Made by a program: the position numbers and the translations under genes
Origin: Euleptes europaea
Lineage: Eukaryota; Chordata; Lepidosauria; Squamata; Sphaerodactylidae
Length of the DNA: 64,000 bases
Direction of reading: 5' to 3'
NCBI RefSeq assembly: GCF_029931775.1
Contig: NC_079312.1
Span: 57,292,333 to 57,356,332, forward strand
Part shown: positions 42,088 to 54,370 of the stretch, piece after piece
Numbering within the stretch: the first letter of the stretch is position 1
How the letters are laid out: each line of letters opens with the position of its first letter
Notes under the pieces: generated by a model
Databases searched by the model: none
Told to the model about the DNA's origin: nothing
The model's input: the letters and a program-made list of their open reading frames with translations, nothing else

Positions 42088-43135
42088 ACGTACATATATA
42101 CCGTATGTGTATGTTGCCCGTTTCATTTTAAGTCTGGCTTTACAGTGGGAATAGGAAGCCTGCACTTGAGTGTGTACCAAATGAGGAGAAGGTGTGGGTT
42201 AGCATACCTATCTAGGTGAAAACTCTCTTGGGAGGAACTTGGTCAACAGGAAGGGCTTGGCCAAGTAGAATAGACATTGTCATGGAAGATAGGTCCAACA
42301 TGAGCATTAGATTGGGAAAGTGGTATTTTGCTATGTGGTATAAACAAATTGGTGCCACACAAATCAGGAACTTTATGCAACATGTAGTTGAATCACTTAT
42401 ATGTTTTGGAACATCAATTGTTACTGTATAATACAATACAATACACGTACAATCCCCCCCCCCCCGGAAAGTATGAAGTCACCAAGAGACCATTGGAACG
42501 TTGCTCTGATTTTAGTATGCTTATTGCATGCGGTAGCTGAACTGAGATTCCTGCTTACTGCTGACAAGGGAGTGCATCTGGAATCTCTTTTGATATAACC
42601 CCTAATCTTCTTCTGTTCCTCTTCCCTCTCTCTCTCTGTCTTTTTCATTGTATTTGTTTATCATACAGTTTCCATCTCCCCCCCCCCAAAATGTAAGAAA
42701 AGGGACAAAATTTGCTTCTCTGGTCCTAAAGAAGCTAATCTTGAAATATGAAAGGGGGATGGGGGTATTAATTAAAGGTGATTAAGTGCAGAAGTAATTA
42801 TACTTAGAATAGATAGGATGTCTGCTATTCTAATGTTGTATAATCTCATTAAAGATGTGTTTGGATAACGAGACCCTTTTCTAAAAACCGAATGGTGAAA
42901 AAGCGCTTTTCTTTATAGCCAAGCAGTCAACCTTAGCACGTGCAGTGATATTGATAAGTAAAAAAGGGACCTTTAATTGCAAGGTTTTTAAAAATTGTTT
43001 GGTAGCAGTAGGTCTAAAAGGATGAAAGCCACCTGGCCATTCTAGTGGTGGTGAGATTGGGATAGGGAAAGGTGGTTCCTCTGCTTGTCAACCAAATCTT
43101 ATCTTTGTGACTATGGTAAAGATCTACTTCTGTAA
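42088..43135. other. Probable intron, nothing recognised
   Basis: C runs at about 42456 and 42680; no exon or named repeat. Confidence 0.4.
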
Positions 43136-43290
43136 AGAGACTGTGGTCCAGTGGATGATGTGTTGGACTCTGGGTCTAGAAAACTCATGTTTAAATTTTC
43201 AAAAGAGAAATTACTTTGACCTCCTTGGCCATTGACTTCAGTGGATTTAGTAGGGTTTGGCTCTTAGGATGTCCTTGTTGAATTCTATCT
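43136..43290 (+). repeat. tRNA-head SINE piece and palindromic-repeat end
   Basis: CTGTGGTCCAGTGGATGATG, GTTGGACTCTGGGTCTAGAA (tRNA-like head), followed by ATTGACTTCAGTGGATTTAG from the amniote palindromic repeat. Confidence 0.45.
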
Positions 43291-43675
43291 GCATGCATCC
43301 TCTAGCATATGCTTCTTGATGAGATGCTAGAGGATGAAGCTATGCTGTAATGGACCACTGGATTTTGCATAAATAGATATTCTGCAGGGGTCAGCTCTGG
43401 CATTAGTAACAAGTTCCAGGATTTAAATTAAACCTTTTCAACCTTCCTGTTTGCTGCAAACATCGTTTATCTCCCTAATCCCAGTTTCCCATCAAAGAGT
43501 TATTGTGAGAATGAATAAGAAGTTGGAATGAAAAGCACTTTCCATACTAAAAGTGCTATAGAAGTTATTAATAATTTGTGGTAATGTGCATTGAAGCCCA
43601 TAACTTCTTGTCATGGAAGGCTCAGAAAAACATTGAAAGTGGGTTTTGGGGGTATCTAACTTTGCTGAAAAGGTC
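43291..43675. other. Probable intron, nothing recognised
   Basis: No exon or named repeat. Confidence 0.35.
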
Positions 43676-43679
43676 CTCC

Positions 43680-43775
43680 ATTTTCTTATCTGACGAAGGG
43701 AGCTTTGACTCAAAAGCTCATACCCCCAGAATGTTGTTGGGCTCTAAGGTGCTTCTGGACTCGAACCTAGCTCAT
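43680..43775 (+). repeat. Foldback-family fragment
   Basis: CTGACGAAGGGAGCTTTGAC, AAAGCTCATACCCCCAGAAT, CTCTAAGGTGCTTCTGGACT: right arm of the family. Confidence 0.65.
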
Positions 43776-44100
43776 CTTCTTACCATTTTCTAATGTCTGA
43801 CTGGCACCTCTTGGGTTATCGTAATAAAGCCGTTGAGTGTTAAACTGGCCTCTGTTGAAATGCTGTTTTTATACAGAAGAATCCTAATTGCTGGAAGCAT
43901 CTGAAGTTGCTTTGTATGACTGTACAAGCATGTATTCATTCTTAGACCTCCCACAAGTAACAGCAGGTGATGGATGAGCTAAAACCTGAGACAATTAGAT
44001 TCTTTCCATAGGAGACAGAGGGTTTTAGAAAGACAGGGGAGGATAAGGAAATCTGTTACCAACTGTTGGTAAGATCCCATTCCAAATGCACACAGACCAT

Positions 44101-44190
44101 CAGTGCAATCCTATGTAGTTACTCCAGTCTAACACCATTGATTTCAATAGGCTTAGAATGGAATAACTGTATAGGATTGCGCTGCATATC
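44101..44190. repeat. Amniote palindromic repeat
   Basis: AGTGCAATCCTATGTAGTTA is mirrored by AACTGTATAGGATTGCGCT around CCATTGATTTCAATAGGC. Half copies lie at about 47270-47330 and 22599-22632. Confidence 0.75.
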
Positions 44191-44788
44191 ATCTTACTCG
44201 AGAGGAAGAATGCTAATTAGAAAACAACAGGAAGGCATGATTGGAGACCTACAGATATTTTACATATGGCTTTTGGTTTTAATATATTTTATTTGTCCAT
44301 CCCAAGAGATAACATTCCATTGTTTTTCGCTTTCACACAAACACAGTCACCCTATTTCTGCCTCTGATCTCACACCACTCAACTTACCCATTCACATGCT
44401 TCAGTAATTGGATTCTGATATTGAATAATGTTGCCTCCTCCTTTGTGTGTACCTATTCCTACCAATTGTGTCATGGCAGTTTTTTTAAATTTCAGAGTAG
44501 ATGGAATATTCATAAACATTCTATACCACCTCAATAGCTAAGCCATCCATACAGTTCATTTCAGTACCCTGAAGAGGAAGCTCTTACCAGTAACAGCCAG
44601 AGAGGTTTAAAAAGTGTTGTTTTCTGTACCAAGTTTCTGGATCCTTTTCCTCCACAAATTGAAAACAACAACAGTATTTATATTATTTGCAAACCTGCTT
44701 GTTATATGATGCTTTGTTTTGGTATTTACAGCAATGGCAAGTACTCAAATACTTTATCCAAAGCTAGCTTGGACTTCACAAATATGTG

Positions 44789-45006
44789 ATGTGTGTAAAG
44801 TGCCATCAAGTTGCAGCCAACTTATGGCAACCCAGTAGGATTTTCAAGGCAAGAGACTAAAAGAGATGGTTTGCCATTGCCTTCCTCTGCATAATGACTT
44901 GGAATTCCTTGGTGGTTTCCCATCCAAGGACTAACCAGGACTGACCATGCTTAGCTTCTGAGATCTGATGAGATCAGGCTTGCCTGGGCCATCCAGGTCA
45001 GGGTAC
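44789..45006 (-). repeat. 5S rRNA-derived SINE, full length
   Basis: The reverse strand has CTTAGCTTCTGAGATCTGAT, TTGGTGGTTTCCCATCCAAG and AGTTGCAGCCAACTTATGGC. Lies 3'-to-5' next to a BovB end that shares its tail. Confidence 0.9.
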
Positions 45007-45012
45007 AAAGAG

Positions 45013-45400
45013 TCTTGTGTGTGTTAAGTGCCGTCAAGTCGCTTCCGACTCATGGCGTCCCTATGAATCAATGTCCTCCAAAATGTCCTATCTTTGACTG
45101 CCTTGCTCAGGTCTTGCAAATTGAGGGCTTTGGCTTCCTTTATAGAGTCAATCCATCTCTTGTTGGGTCTTCCTCTTTTCCTGCTGCCCTCACCTTTTCC
45201 TAGCATGACTGTCTTTTCTAGTGACTCTTGCCTTCTCATAATGTGACCAAAATACGATAGCCTCAGTTTAGTCATTTTAGCTTCTAGGGTCAGTTCGGGC
45301 TTTATTTTATCTATAACCCCCTGATTTGTTTTTTTGGCAGTCCATGGTATTCGTAACACTCTCCTCCAACACCACATTTCAAAGGAGTCTACTTTGAAGA
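45013..45400 (-). mobile_element. BovB (RTE) LINE 3' end with C-terminal ORF2
   Basis: Reverse-strand frame (about 45395 to 45027) reads FEMWCWRRVLRIPW, KIKPELTLEAKMTKLRLSYF, GHIMRRQESLEKTVMLGKGE, GSRKRGRPNKRWIDSIKEAK and ends RKRLDGT. This is the C-terminus of BovB reverse-transcriptase protein, which I recognise from its ruminant counterpart (e.g. YFGHLMRR, EKTLMLGKIEG, AKSRTRLSD). A 3' end with TTGACGGCACTTAACACAC follows. 5'-truncated, open over about 120 codons. Confidence 0.88.
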
Positions 45401-45809
45401 GTCTTACAGGGAGATAAAGGCAGGGCATAGAGTAGGGGATCTTCTTTTTGCTGTCTTTTCTGTCTCGGGCATCACACCCATGATGACTTTGAGGCTGAAC
45501 GGGTGTGCATGTTGAGTGTGCTCCCACTCTCTTTCAAACCTGAACTCACTGTAGGGGTTGCGCTATGCTCTGTCTCCTTAATGTTGTTGAGGGGGTTGCC
45601 GAAGAGTGGGTTAAATGTGCTCCTGAACCCTTTGGCCCTAGAGTGATCCTGAGAACTGTGTTAGACTGAAAGGATGCAACAGCAGATGGTTTGTTTCACA
45701 CTTCAGCCACCCAGATTTCCAGTTCTGACTGCCTGTATGCTGGTGTCTTCTTCCAGGGATGTTCCCCGGCAGCATGAGAGCAAGAATGCACATAACCCAC
45801 TGCGTGCAC
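45401..45809. other. Probable intron, nothing recognised
   Basis: The reverse frame of the BovB segment runs a little way into this sequence, but the peptide there no longer resembles BovB. Confidence 0.4.
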
Positions 45810-46022
45810 CATGAACACATGAAGCTGCCTTATACTGAATCAGACCCTTGGTCCATCAAAGTCAGTATTGTCTACTCATACCGGCAGCAGCTCTCCAGGG
45901 TCTCAGGGAGGGGTCTTTCACATCACCTACCTGCCTAGTCCCTTTAACTGGAGGTGCCAGAGATTGAACCTGAGACCTTCTGCATGTCAAGCAGATGCTC
46001 TACCAATGAGCCACAGCCACTC
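45810..46022 (-). repeat. tRNA-derived SINE, full length
   Basis: ATGAACACATGAAGCTGCCT, TTGGTCCATCAAAGTCAGTA, TCCCTTTAACTGGAGGTGCC, TCTACCAATGAGCCACAGCC on the reverse strand. Confidence 0.88.
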
Positions 46023-48560
46023 GCCATGTTTTGTGTGGTAGTGAAATGACCCTGTGCAGTTTTGAAAACGAACTTAGGCGATCTCGATTTTCTTGTCCTT
46101 CAAAATCACAATGTACTTTAAATTATAAAGGTTGGCTTTTTGTCTTTGATATTTGGGGCAACCGGAAGCTCAGGATATAGTGCAGCATCATGCATAACAT
46201 TTAAAAAAATGTCTCAGAGGTTGTCTTTCAAAGCTCAACTTCAGTCCTCTGGTTTACTGAGCTAGAGGAACATCCCTCCCAGTCCCTGGATGAGTTGGGC
46301 CCAACAAATGGATTTCTATCTCTGGGAACCTTTTCACAGTATCCCAGAATGCAGGCCCTGCCCAGCTGGAGCAAGAAAATGATTGCAAAATTGGCAGAGA
46401 ACCTTCTACTGAATATTGAATTTTATCAATTCTCCGGTTATAGTAAGAATTTCTCCAATGCTGGGGTCCTAATCTCTACCAGAGACGTTAAATTTTGCAA
46501 ACTAAAAAGACAAACAACAATTTCCATGGTTGTTATCATTCCAGGAATCCAGGTGGTACAACCTTGGTATTGCCCTTCTGCCAGTGGAAGGAGAAAAGCA
46601 ACGTACTTGGCTGATGGGCTGATTCCCATACCCATATCTTTTCACTCAGCTCCTTGATGTCTTTTTCTTTCTTCTGTGAGATCATCTTATTGTGGTCCCA
46701 TAGGATGAGCAGCCCAATCCCAGCCATGTTTCCTCAGAATAACTCTCCCTTTGTTCAATGGACTCTGCTCTCAAAGAAGGAAGCCAAGGAATGCAGCCTT
46801 AGCCATTGTGCAGCACCAGAGGCCGCCCCAGCTGCTCTTCTCGAGTTTAACCTTGCGGTGTTTCATCATAACACTATCGAGTAAAGATAAATAATGAGGG
46901 TGGTTTGTCCAATTTCATCCCTGCAAAGGCAAGAATCTTTTCTTTTGAAGAAGAGGGGCTGTAACTTCCCATAATGAGATCCTCCATCTGCCAAGCACAA
47001 GATTGATTTTGGTCCTTGGCACTCCCTGGGGTTCTCATTCATGTAATGGATCCTAAATAATATTATGGTGATGAGAAGCGGCAGATGCAGTCTGGTGCTA
47101 GCTAAATTCTTAGTCTAATTAATAACAAGTGAAGGTTGTAGCTGCTCAAAGGCTGAACTAATTTCCCTGCTGCTTCTGGAGAGATGGACTTTCCTTCACT
47201 GTAGAGGTCATGAGTGAAGGTGGGCTCTTCTGCCACTGTAGATGGTCCCCAAGATAACTCTGGAAACGAATAGTGCAATCCTATTCAGAGTTACTCCAGT
47301 CAAAGCTCACTGAAATCAGTGAGCCATACGGTTTTGGCCATGCAGATCCCATGATCTCCTACATAACTTTTTGGGTGAGCAAAGGAGGCCCTTGCCTTTT
47401 TTCACCAACCACACACACACAGAAAAAGGTTGGATCCAGTCCATGTTCCTTTGATGCTGGAGTCGGGTGGCTGCAGGTTAGCTGATGAAAAATGTAATTG
47501 AATGGGGTCCATTGGCGACTGAGGATGACATACAGTGTGCTGCAGGCTGTGTTTAAGCCTGGTACCCAGACTAAAGCAGATGCTCTTCGGCTCAGTTACA
47601 CTCGACTGTCTCTTTCACAAGGCTTGGTTCCAGCTTCTTGAATCATCAGTAGATGTAAAGAGTGGAAAGATCTCTTCCTTCTTTGGTTGCTCTACATGTC
47701 TCTGGGTGACTGTGTTGTGAGTTCCAGATGGCATTTAGTGCTTTATATTTGCTTCAGCTTCTTGTGCTTGAGTAATTTCTTGTTGGTGAGTCTGTTCAAC
47801 CCCAGCAAATTGGGATGGCTTCAAAAATTCCATGCAGTCAATCTTTCTTCCTCCCCTTCTTTGCTAAAGTAAGAAAAGGTTCCGTTAATTATAGGCACTG
47901 AAAGTTTAAATAACTGTATTCATACCCTGAGGGGGAGCTGTAGGTGACAGAGTACACATCAGAGCACAGAGTCTTGCTTTCCACTGGAAGAAGGAACAGT
48001 ATTGTAGGATGTTATGGTAAACAGGCATAGTGTGAAAAAAGAGAGAAAGTGTATGTTTCATGGAATCTCAGAACCAAGGATGGCATGAATTTGCTCCTGA
48101 TTCTCAGTGGTAATTTTAAATATGTAATCTCCCCCCAAGTGAATCTGTTACTCACATGACTATAGTCAGGGCAGATTCACACTTGAGGCAAGAGATGGCC
48201 AGGTTGTGGAACCTATATTTTATATGGCTACTGGTCCATGTATTCCATGCATGTAATTCCCAGAAGCATGTGCACATTTTTTCTTTACATATTCTTCTTC
48301 ATGTTCACATGACTAAGGAGTTGCCAGGATCCGGTCGTTTTGTTTTTTTGAGGTGTTGGAGCCAGTTTCGGCCTCCTCAGAGTCATTTCAACCAAAGGAC
48401 ATGCACCCACTCAACCAAGTAATTCCCTATCCCTACCCCTATAGGCACCAGGCTAGTGTTTGCAGGTTGTCAGAGATATTTCCTGGTGGCATGAGGGAAG
48501 TTTGCGGGGTCAGTCCTCACCTGGGGCAGTTTTGCAGGCTTGGTGGTAGAGACATGTTTC
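46023..48560. other. Probable intron, largely unrecognised
   Basis: 2.5 kb with almost no named repeats, unusual for this window. A half palindromic repeat (TGCAATCCTATTCAGAGTTA) is at about 47272-47330. Open frames near 46295-46727 on both strands have no family resemblance. Confidence 0.4.
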
Positions 48561-48563
48561 TAT

Positions 48564-48765
48564 TAGAGTTACCAACCTCCAGGTGGGGCCTGGAGCTCTT
48601 CCAGAATTACAACTGATATCTAGACTACAGAGATCAGCTTCCCTGGGGTACAGTTTCAGAGGTAGACTTTATGGCATCATGTCCCTGCTGATCTCCCTCC
48701 CCTCCCCAAACTCCACCCTCCACCCGTGTCTCCGGGAATTTCCCGAACAGAAGCTTGCAACCCTA
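48564..48765 (+). mobile_element. TAGGGTTGCCA MITE, second subfamily
   Basis: TAGAGTTACCAACCTCCAGG, GTGGGGCCTGGAGCTCTTCC, ATCTAGACTACAGAGATCAG and GCAACCCTA at the end. No clear target duplication. Confidence 0.82.
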
Positions 48766-49713
48766 GATAGAATGTGTATTCTAATCCCTTGTTATTTTCT
48801 GTAAGGATTGGGGGGGCTGTACTCTGCCTTCCCCCTTATTTGGGCCTCTGGTTGGCCACTCAGACACGTCACTTCAAAATGGATAGATGAACGTGCTTTT
48901 TGTCCACAATTCTAGTGGAAAAACCTGGACCCCGTGTTGGTAGTTACCTCCTGTTAGTTGAGAGAAGCTGGGTAATATTCCACAGAATCATGATTTTATC
49001 ACCTAGAGTTCCAATGACCTGCTGATTTACAGTCTTGTGAATCGTCTTCCAGTCAATGGGTGATTGTCCTCCACAGTAAGTTATGGGTCATTAAACTAAT
49101 ACTTGCTTCCTCTTTTTTTTGCAGCTAGCCCAGAAAACATGCAGGGTCCCTGAGAATGTGGGTGTCTACGGGGTGTCAGCAACTCCCATCGCTTGGTCTG
49201 TGCCAGAGGAATGCTGACCACCTGCCTATGTTTTCGGCAGCCCTAATTAGAAGTGATTGCTCTGCTGGGCTTCTTAATCCTGCATTCAGAATGTTCTACT
49301 AATAAATTAGAGAGTGGCAGCGGTGGGGGGAGGGATAGATGCAGGGGTCCAGGACCCGTTTCCTATAGATGGTCTGGAGCACTCGTAGGGTGGCAGACAA
49401 AAGAGCTCTGTTTGGATTCTGAGCCTTCTCTATGTTCATAGAGGATACTCCTGGCGGCATTCAGACATGACAAATAACCTTTGTTTGTCTACAGTGGGCA
49501 TGAACGCAGTATGATGTCGTGCTTGTGTACGTTCTCCTCCTTCCCCTCCCATGCAGAGGGCCATTGAAGGCTTTCTGAGTTTTAGAGCCTTAAAATTCCA
49601 ATGTGCTATGACATCTGAACATAAGTGCCTGAGCAAACTGGCATTTGCTTCCTCCTCACAAACCAGGATTATAAACCACAGCTTAACACCAGTTTTTGGA
49701 GAGGAAGCAAACT
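48766..49713. other. Probable intron, nothing recognised
   Basis: No exon or named repeat. Confidence 0.4.
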
Positions 49714-49721
49714 TCAGGCAC

Positions 49722-49927
49722 TTGGGTTGCCAACCTCCAGGTACTAGCTGGAGATCTCCTGCTATTACAACTGATCTCCAGCCAATAGAGATCAGTTCAC
49801 CTGGAGAAAATGGCCGCTTTGGCCATTGGACTCCATGGCATTGAAGTCCCTCCCCTCCCTAAATGCCCTCCTCAGGCTCCAGCCCAAAAACCTCCCACCA
49901 GTGGCAAAGAGGGACCTGGCAACCCTA
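49722..49927 (+). mobile_element. TAGGGTTGCCA MITE
   Basis: TTGGGTTGCCAACCTCCAGG to CTGGCAACCCTA; flanks TCAGGCAC and TCAGACAT agree at 6 of 8 positions. Confidence 0.88.
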
Positions 49928-50021
49928 TCAGACATCCACATTTGAATAGGAGTTTGATCCAAGACCAAAAACCAGGAAACTTTCTGTCACATTTCAGATG
50001 CCAGGGGAGATGGGAGGGATC

Positions 50022-50158
50022 CGTTCACCTGGAGAAAATGGCCTCTTTGGCCATTGGACTCTATGGCATTTAAGTTCCTCCTCTCCCAAACCCTGCCGTC
50101 CTCAGGCTCCACCCCCAAAACCTCCCCCTGATAGCAAAGAGGGACCTGGCAACCCTAC
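50022..50158 (+). mobile_element. TAGGGTTGCCA MITE, 5'-truncated
   Basis: GTTCACCTGGAGAAAATGGC through CTGGCAACCCTA; the first ~75 bp of the family is missing. Confidence 0.82.
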
Positions 50159-51180
50159 CTATCATGGATGGGATGAGTTTTGTCGTAGCCTCTGAATGTA
50201 GCAACTGAGATTGTTGGCCCTGATGCCAACTGGCAATCTGGAGGAGGCTCCAGTTCATACAAAACCTGTGCTGCACTCAGGGGATGGGTAGAATCATGAT
50301 TCAATGAGCAGCATTTGTTACAGGAGACATGTGAGCATCGTGTTGTCTCATACCAGACAATTGCTGTAAACAATGCTTTGGCTGAAAAAGAAAAATGGCA
50401 AATGATGGCACAGAGCTCATGCAGACCTTTTTTTTGGAAGCAGCCTAAAGAGCACTACGGAAAACAATAAGTTAAAGCACATGGCTAAGATCATAAACCG
50501 GTGCGTTCTTAAAATCATCCTTGTAACAGAAATAATTATATTTATTTATTTGAAACAGTTTGTGGGGTGTAAGCCCTCTATCATTCCTAAGAGAGGAAAC
50601 AGTTTTTGTCTTGGAAGGGGGGAGTAAACAGAGGGATGGTTTTCAAGCAGCTACTCTGTTTTCACAAAGGCAGATTTTCCACCTTCCCCGCGCTTCCAGC
50701 AAAAGTGCCGCCTTCTGTACCATCTGATTTGGGGATAAAAATGACTCTCTTCCCACCCTGCTCTCATCCCTCTGCTATTATCTGTGTTCTTTTGCACAGA
50801 AAGACAATAGTGGGTTGTCATTGTGGGCTTTTTTAGCACTAACTCAGGATCAGTCGTGCAGTCCTCTGCCAGTTAAGACCTTAAGGATTATTTTGCTGTA
50901 TCAGATGAGCTCAGTATTCTGCCTCCAGTGACCAGATACCATTGGATAGCTCAGAAATAGAATGCTATCGCAATGGCCATTCTGTTTATTCCAAGCACCT
51001 GATAATCAGAGGTATACTTCCTCTTGAACTGGAGGTTTTGTTTTTCTGCTATACTGTCTGATAGCCACAATCGTGTCTGCTCCCTTTAATAAGCCATCTA
51101 AGCATCTTGAGGCAATGAATCCCATAATATGTTTTTCTACCTATTACACTGTAATCTAGCAGGAGCTCACTGCAGTTCTC
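50159..51180. other. Probable intron, nothing recognised
   Basis: No exon or named repeat. Confidence 0.4.
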
Positions 51181-51333
51181 CCCATCTGCGTTTTATCCTC
51201 ACAAGAGCCCTTATAAAGTGAGTTAGGCTGAGAGAATGATGGAGCCAAGGTTACCCAGTGAGTTTTGTAGCATAGTGGGGATTAGAACCCAGACCTCCCC
51301 AGGCCTGGCCCAGCACTCTCTCCGCTACTTTGC
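51181..51333 (-). repeat. CORE-type SINE, truncated
   Basis: TTTTATCCTCACAAGAGCCC, GAGTTAGGCTGAGAGAATGA, CAAGGTTACCCAGTGAGTTT on the reverse strand. Confidence 0.75.
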
Positions 51334-53298
51334 AGAGAAAATTGTCCAGATCTGCTCTGGGTTAGATGCTGGTGTAGATGCGTATTCAAATGATGTAGCT
51401 TTAGCACCTGGTTGTCCAATATATATGGGTAATTTTCAGCTTGTGGGTTTGGAGGATGTGGACAAGATCCTTGGACAGGTTGAGACCCGCCACCTGTGTT
51501 CTCAACCCATGCCCTGTTTTGAAAGAAAGAAAAACCTCCCTGAGCCCTGTTAAATTGACAGATTTCCAGCCAGTCTCCAATCTTCCATTCTTGGGCAAGG
51601 TGCTAGAGTGGGTTGTTGCGTCTCAGCTCCAGGTGTTCTTGGAAGAGACTGGTTTTCTGGACCCATTTCAGCCTGGCTTCAGGCCAGGATTTAGAACAGA
51701 GACTGCTTTGGTCGCCTTGGTTGATGACCTGTATCGAGAATTAGACAGGGAGGATGAGCCCTGCTAGTTCTGCAGGATCTCTCAGCAGCCTTTGATTCTA
51801 TCTACTATCTTACTGCACCGCCTCTCAGCATTGGGACTAAGGGGCACCGTGGCACAGTGGTTTGAGTCCTATCTGGGGGATCAGTCTCAGAAGATAGCGT
51901 TGGGGGATTCCTGATCTGCCCCCTGAGTTGTGGGTTGCTGCAAGTCTCCGTCTTATTCCCTTGCTATTTAATATCTATACGAAGCCACTGGGAGAGGTTG
52001 TCAGGAGGTATGGGCTCCGATGTCACCAATATGCAGATGATACCCAGCTCTACCTTTATTTTCCACCTAATTCTGAGGATGCTATTGATGTTCTGATCCA
52101 GTGCTTGGAGTCAGTCATGGGCTGGATAAGGATGAACAAGCTGAAACTTAATCCTGACAATACAGAGGTTCTCTGGGTTAGTAGAAAGGTAGACCAAGGA
52201 CTTAAGATCTCTCCTGTCTTGGATGGGGTTATATTTCTCTTGAGAAGCCATGCTTGCAGCTTTGGAGTGCTTCTTGACACAGCAGTCATTTTAGAAAACC
52301 CAGTGGCTGCTGTGGCTTGGAGTGCGTTGCCCAGTGTTGGTTGGTGAGTCAGCTGCACCTATTCTTGGTTTAGTCATATCTAGTCACAGTGATTCATGCC
52401 TTAGTTACCTCTAGATGGGTCTATTGCAATATGCTCTACTTGGGGCTACCCTTGAAGAGTGTTCGGAAGCTGCAGCTAGTGCAGAATTCTGCACCTAGAC
52501 TGCTGGTCAGGGCCAGCTACTGGGACCGTATAACCCCAATTCTACAACAGTTTAACTGGCTACTGATCTGCTCCTGAGCCCAATTCAAGGTGTTGGTTTT
52601 GGCCTTTAAAGCCTTATGTTATTTGGGACTGGAGTATCTGAAGGACTGTCTTCTCCCATACATTTCTGCCCAAGAATTAAAGTCTCAGGGAGAGGACCTC
52701 CTGACTTTTCCACCAATCAAAGAGGCTTGTCTGGTGGGCACACAAGAAAGGATTTTTTTTCTTGGCAGCTCCACAATTATGGAACAACCTCCCCTGGGAG
52801 ATGCACCTGACCTCCTCATTGTCGATTTTCAGGAGGCAGTTGGAGACAGTTTTATTTAGGACTGCATTTGGTTCATTTAGTTTCTATCATTGGCAGTCCT
52901 AATTTGGGTTTTTAAATTGTGACTTTTTATAGGTTTTTATAATTGTTTTTATTGTGTTTTTTTAAAAAAAATGTTTTATTGATATTGTAAGCCACCTTAA
53001 GAGAGCCAGCCTGGTATAGTGGATAAGAGTGGCGGGACTCTAATCTGGAGAACCAGGTTTGATTCCTCACTCCTCCACATGAAGCCTGCTGGGAGAACTT
53101 GGGGCCAGTCACAGTTCTCTTAGAACTCTCTCAGCCCACACAGAGGTAGGCAATGGCAAACCTCCTCCAAAAGTCTCTTGCCTTGAAAACCCTCCGGGGT
53201 CACCATAAGTCGGCTGTGACTTGACGGCACTTCACACACACACAAACCTTCCTGAGGTCCGCAAGGGAGAAAGGTGGCTAATAAATGTTTTAAATGAA
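51334..53298 (+). mobile_element. L2-clade LINE, 5'-truncated, with SINE in its tail
   Basis: Fragments of reverse transcriptase in order: LTDFQPVSNLPFLGKVLEWV and GFLDPFQPGFRPGFRTETAL (RT motifs 2-3), then LIPLLFNIYTKPLGEVVRRY, the catalytic box QYADDTQLYLYF (YADD at 52030-52041), WIRMNKLKLNPDNTEVLWVS and thumb-like CNMLYLGLPLKSVRKLQLVQ. The frame is broken several times. The 3' end (ATTGTAAGCCACCTTA..GGTCCGCAAGGGAGAAAGG) is split by the SINE at 52995..53245. Confidence 0.82.
52995..53245 (+). repeat. Chimeric SINE: tRNA-type head, 5S-SINE/BovB-type tail
   Basis: Head AGAGCCAGCCTGGTATAGTG and GAGAACCAGGTTTGATTCCT as in CORE-type SINEs, but the 3' part GGCAATGGCAAACCTCCTCC, AGTCTCTTGCCTTGAAAACC, ACCATAAGTCGGCTGTGACT, TTGACGGCACTTCACACACA is that of the 5S SINEs and BovB. 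Sits in the 3' end of the L2-clade LINE, flanked by ACCTTAAGAG and a similar ACCTTCCTGAG. Confidence 0.82.
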
Positions 53299-53924
53299 GA
53301 AACTACATTACATTGGTTCACATTTTCTTTATTACGTATTGCATGTAGAATTATTCCTTCTGTCTGTCCTTCACCTGTTACCTGCCAGTTTAATAACAGG
53401 GGTCTTATGTTCTGATAAACTGTTCCCTCTCCATAGTGCATATAATTTTATTCTCTACCCATGTTTATCTCGATTCCTCCCCCCCAACTTAAAATACAGG
53501 AATTCCCTGGAATCTCTGCCTGCTTTTGTCTACCAGATGCATTTTTTGATAGTCTCCAGGACAGAGGGCACCAATGCCAGATGCTTTCCTTAGCCATCCA
53601 TTGTGCTTTCTGTCTTAAATTATTACCAATAAATGACCGTTTTTGACCCAACTCCCTGTTTTAAATAACATCTGCTAGACACATACCAATTGAGGAGTTA
53701 GATCACAATCGAGGAGTGTTAGTGATGAATACTGGACATTAACTGGAACAAGTTGACATGATGTCGTTCCACCCCCCACCCCCAACAGAAAATTGTCACT
53801 CTGATCTTGTTCAGGGTGGCTGATTTGGGGGTCTCATTAAAGAGAAGCCTATTGTAAACTATTTATTTTATATTTACCACTAGGGGTATGATGTGGATTT
53901 TCTTCTGGCACTAAAAAGTCTTGG
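53299..53924. other. Probable intron, nothing recognised
   Basis: No exon or named repeat. Confidence 0.4.
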
Positions 53925-54370
53925 ACCCGCTTTTATTTAACCAGTATATGTAATTTGTCACTAATATCAGCCTCCATGCGGGATAAGTGGAAAGCAGCAA
54001 ATGTCTCACCAATTTTTAAAAAGGGGTCCAGGGAATTACAGACAGGTTAGCTTAACAACTGTGCCACGTAATTATTAGAAACTGTTATTAAAGAGAGAAT
54101 GATTAAACATACCAAGGAACAAAGTCTGCTGGGAGAAAATGCAAAGAAGCAATGGCTTCTGCAATGGAAAGTCTTACCACACCAAACATTTGGAGGTGTT
54201 TGCGCAGGTTAACAAGGGATGTGGATACAGGTGATCCAGTAGACATTATCTGCTAGGACTTCCAAAAAAGCTTTTGACAAAGTACCTCACCAAAGACTCC
54301 TGAGTGAACTTAACAGTCGTGGGATAAAAGTATGGGTCCTTTTGGATAAAAATTTGGTTAAATGTCAGTA

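Noticed and set aside
46295-46727. Opposing open frames of 63-120 codons
   Set aside because: No family resemblance; the two strands are mutually open by chance.
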